Notes under the pieces: model-generated
Databases searched by the model: none
Told to the model about the DNA's origin: nothing
What the model saw: only the letters and a program-made list of their open reading frames with translations
From: Streptomyces decoyicus
Lineage (GTDB): Bacteria; Actinomycetota; Actinomycetes; Streptomycetales; Streptomycetaceae
NCBI RefSeq assembly: GCF_019880305.1
Contig: NZ_CP082301.1
Coordinates: 6,944,001 to 7,008,000 of the forward strand
DNA: 64,000 bases
Direction of reading: 5' to 3'
Translations under genes and position numbers: made by a program
In this document: positions 61,857 through 64,000 of the stretch, piece after piece
Layout: every line of letters begins with the position of its first letter
How positions within the stretch are numbered: position 1 is the first letter of the stretch

Positions 61857-61887
61857 GGCGGGCCCGTACGGGGGGCGGGCCCGCCTC
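61855..61887 (+). terminator. Hairpin overlapping the stop codon
   Basis: GAGGCGGGCCCG (61855-61866) pairs perfectly with CGGGCCCGCCTC (61876-61887). The stem begins within the TGA stop of the RsbW-like gene. Confidence 0.75.
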
Positions 61888-61964
61888 GGCGGAACGAGAC
61901 ACGGACCTGCCGTGTGTGACGATTCCCGGGTTGCCGTCACCCGAGCGGAAGGCCCGAGAAGCCG

Positions 61965-62885
61965 ATGGACCTGCTGTCCCTGCGCTACTTCCGGGAGGTC
62001 GCGCGCCGAGAGCACATCAGCCGGGCCGCAGCGGAACTACGGGTGGCCCAGCCCTCGGTGAGCCGGACGATCGCCCGGCTGGAAGCCGAGCTGGGGGTGC
62101 CGCTCTTCGACCGGCAGGGCCGCACCATCCGGCTCAACCCTCACGGCGCCGCGTTCCTGGCCCGGGTCGAGCGTGCGCTGGACGAACTCGACGACGCCCG
62201 CAGGGAGGCGGCCGACGCCGCCGGGCTCGACGACGGCTCCGTCGCCGTCGCGGCAGAGACCCTGCTGCCCCTCACCGAGCTGCTGGCCGCATTCCGCGCC
62301 GCTCATCCCGGGGTCACCGTCCGGTGCTTCCAGTCCACGCCCGAGGTGATGCAAGATCAACTGCGGGCACGAGAAGTGGACTTCTGCTTCGGCTCGCAGC
62401 CGCTGTCCGGGCCCGGTCTGGGCGCGGTGCGGCTGCTGCACGAAGAGGTGCTGCTCGCTGTGCCGGCCGGTCATCCGCTGGCCGGCCGGGGCCGGCTGAC
62501 GCTCGCCGAGGTCGCCGAGGAGCCCTTCATCACCACCCGGGCGGGCCACTGGCAACGTGCGCTGCTGGAGCGGCTGTTCACCGCGCTCGGGCGCCGTCCG
62601 GTCATCTCCTGCGAGGGCGACGAGCCGGGTGCCACACACTTCCTGATCGCGGCAGGCCTCGGGATCGGGCTGATGCCCTCGCTCGCCCGTGCCGATCTCT
62701 CCCGGACGCCGCTCGCCTGGCTGCACCTCGACACCCCCGACTGCGTACGGACGCTGAGCCTGGTCCGGCGCGAGGACAGCTATCTCTCCACGGCCGCCGC
62801 GCGGTTCCGTGACATGGCCGTGGCCCACTTTGCCGAGCGTGCGCAACGCACCCTTCCGGCCGGGGAGTTGGGCGCAGGAGGGTAG
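61965..62885 (+). CDS. LysR-family transcriptional regulator
   Basis: A 306-residue LysR regulator. The winged HTH is LLSLRYFREVARREHISRAA, then LRVAQPSVSRTIARLEAELG. The effector domain has EVMQDQLRAREVDFCFGSQP and LIAAGLGIGLMPSLARADLS. The ATG at 61965 gives the canonical N-terminus. No divergent target is adjacent on the left (the RsbW-like gene is on the same strand), so its regulon is unknown. Confidence 0.92.
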   Translation: MDLLSLRYFREVARREHISRAAAELRVAQPSVSRTIARLEAELGVPLFDRQGRTIRLNPHGAAFLARVERALDELDDARREAADAAGLDDGSVAVAAETLLPLTELLAAFRAAHPGVTVRCFQSTPEVMQDQLRAREVDFCFGSQPLSGPGLGAVRLLHEEVLLAVPAGHPLAGRGRLTLAEVAEEPFITTRAGHWQRALLERLFTALGRRPVISCEGDEPGATHFLIAAGLGIGLMPSLARADLSRTPLAWLHLDTPDCVRTLSLVRREDSYLSTAAARFRDMAVAHFAERAQRTLPAGELGAGG

Positions 62886-62961
62886 GAAGGCGGTCGCGGT
62901 CGGCCCGACAGGTGTTCCTGAGCGCCGCCGCGTCGGGGCGGAAGGGCCGGGGCGGGGCAAG

Positions 62962-62988
62962 GGCCGGGTGGTCGGACACCGCCCGGCC
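62962..62988. terminator. Hairpin between convergent genes
   Basis: GGCCGGGTGGT (62962-62972) pairs with ACCGCCCGGCC (62978-62988), with one G-U pair, between the LysR and meaB genes. Confidence 0.55.
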
Positions 62989-62994
62989 GTCGGC

Positions 62995-64000
62995 CTAGGC
63001 CTCGCCCGCCGGCCCGTCCCCCAGGCCGAACGCCTCCAGCAGCCGCTCGGCCGCCAGGGTCGCGGTGAGCTCGCCGTCGCGCACGGCACGTTCGACATCG
63101 GGACCCAGCCGGCGCACCTCGGGGTGTTCCTGGAGGCGGTCGATCAGCCGCTCGCGCACCATCGACCAGGTCCAGTCGACCTGCTGGGCACGGCGCCGTT
63201 CGGCCAGCGCCCCGGTGGACTCCAGGAGGGTGCGATGTTGCTCGACCCGCTCCCAGAGCCCCTTCAGGCCGGTGTTCTCGCGGGCGCTACAGGTCAGCAC
63301 GGGGGGTGTCCAGGCCGCGTCCGCGGGCTGCAACAGCCGTAGCGCACCGGCCAGTTCACGGGCCGCGGAGCGGGCGTCGCGCTCGTGCGGGCCGTCGGCC
63401 TTGTTGACGGAGACCAGGTCCGCCAGCTCCAGCACGCCCTTCTTGATGCCCTGGAGCTGGTCGCCGGTGCGCGCCAGGGTCAGCAGCAGAAAGGTGTCGA
63501 CCATGCCCGCGACGGTGGTCTCGGACTGGCCGACGCCGACCGTCTCCACCAGGACCACGTCATAGCCCGCGGCCTCCATCACCACGATGGATTCCCGGGT
63601 GGCCCGCGCCACCCCGCCCAGCGTGCCGGACGTGGGGGAGGGGCGGACGAACGCCGCCGGGTCCGTCGCCAGCCGCTCCATCCGGGTCTTGTCACCCAGG
63701 ATGGAACCGCCGGTTCGGCTGGAGGACGGGTCCACGGCGAGCACCGCCACCCGGTGCCCTGCGCCGGTCAGCAGGGAACCGAGCGCGTCGATGAAGGTCG
63801 ACTTGCCGACGCCGGGCACTCCGCTGATGCCCACTCTTCGGGCCGAGCCGGAGTACGGCAGCAGCTCGATCAACAACCGCTGGGCCGCCGCCCGGTGGTC
63901 GGGCCGGGTGGACTCGACCAGGGTGACGGCGCGGGCGATCCAGGCCCGGGAGCCCGCGCGGACACCTTCGGCATACCGTTCGACATCGATCCTCGCAGGC
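62995..64000 (-). CDS. meaB: Methylmalonyl-CoA mutase-associated GTPase MeaB (5' end beyond window)
   Basis: About 335 residues are visible, so almost the whole protein is present; the start lies past base 64000. It is a P-loop GTPase that protects and reactivates the adenosylcobalamin-dependent methylmalonyl-CoA mutase. Motifs are RRVGISGVPGVGKSTFIDAL (G1), VDPSSSRTGGSILGDKTRM, VVLVETVGVGQSETTVAGM (G3 region), and VSNKADG-type specificity in LVSVNKADGPHERDA. The upstream end (AEGVRAGSRAWIARAVTLVE) is the usual N-terminal helix. The mutase genes are probably just upstream, outside the window. Confidence 0.94.
   Translation of the reverse strand, partial: PARIDVERYAEGVRAGSRAWIARAVTLVESTRPDHRAAAQRLLIELLPYSGSARRVGISGVPGVGKSTFIDALGSLLTGAGHRVAVLAVDPSSSRTGGSILGDKTRMERLATDPAAFVRPSPTSGTLGGVARATRESIVVMEAAGYDVVLVETVGVGQSETTVAGMVDTFLLLTLARTGDQLQGIKKGVLELADLVSVNKADGPHERDARSAARELAGALRLLQPADAAWTPPVLTCSARENTGLKGLWERVEQHRTLLESTGALAERRRAQQVDWTWSMVRERLIDRLQEHPEVRRLGPDVERAVRDGELTATLAAERLLEAFGLGDGPAGEA

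Overview
The window is high-GC DNA with the codon bias, GTG starts, four-base start/stop overlaps and regulator families of a Streptomyces (or very close) chromosome. Family markers include DUF397 and DUF5753 regulators, a DUF574 methyltransferase, a DUF6314 protein, a SCO3242-like prenyltransferase and a two-domain small laccase. No phage, plasmid, transposon, CRISPR array or rRNA was found. One tRNA gene, tRNA-Leu(GAG), is present.

Region 1 (1-21182) is ordinary mixed chromosome with short transcription units. It holds the end of a three-domain multicopper oxidase, a small secreted repeat protein, an NTF2-like protein, an MmyB-type regulator, pterin carbinolamine dehydratase, a BrkB membrane protein, a photolyase and an SseB/DUF1266 protein. 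Further along are a methyltransferase, a two-domain VOC protein, an aldo/keto reductase, a long-chain acyl-CoA synthetase, a LysR regulator divergent from a bile-acid:Na+ symporter-like carrier, a secreted sialidase with a LamG domain, a quinone oxidoreductase divergent from a MarR regulator, FdhD and an FAD monooxygenase.

Region 2 (21674-42852) is the centre of interest: 15 consecutive genes, all on the + strand. A ROK regulator and a sugar-type ABC importer (fused double ATPase, permease, Tat-type lipoprotein) lead into a Gfo/Idh/MocA oxidoreductase and an isomerase/epimerase TIM barrel. Two large secreted proteins follow (a PQQ-type sugar dehydrogenase with PKD and CBM6-like modules, and a ThuA-DUF1080 fusion). 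Next comes a translationally coupled block of inositol-3-phosphate synthase, UbiA prenyltransferase, TIM barrel, EboA, TatD hydrolase (EboB), EboE and EboF phosphodiesterase, then a Tat-exported TIM barrel. This is a version of the ebo/EDB cluster known from cyanobacteria and Pseudomonas. A myo-inositol-phosphate synthase sits where the usual cluster has the dehydroquinate-synthase-like cyclase EboD. My inference is that the locus imports and processes a sugar or 3-keto-glycoside and makes or exports a prenylated or transported cyclitol-type metabolite. The region is also dense in minisatellites, both between genes and inside coding sequences.

Region 3 (43157-52721) has chorismate mutase, an aldehyde dehydrogenase, a DUF2254 membrane protein, tRNA-Leu and a choline-to-glycine-betaine operon on the minus strand (betB, APC permease, betA-like GMC oxidase).

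Region 4 (52829-64000) has an orphan secreted protein, a PucR-type regulator, a TetR/methyltransferase pair, a small laccase with a defective-looking signal sequence, a DUF574 methyltransferase, a WhiJ-like regulatory triad (DUF5753 XRE regulator, DUF397 protein, RsbW-like ATPase), a LysR regulator and MeaB, which runs off the end. Convergent gene pairs are usually separated by long perfect hairpins.
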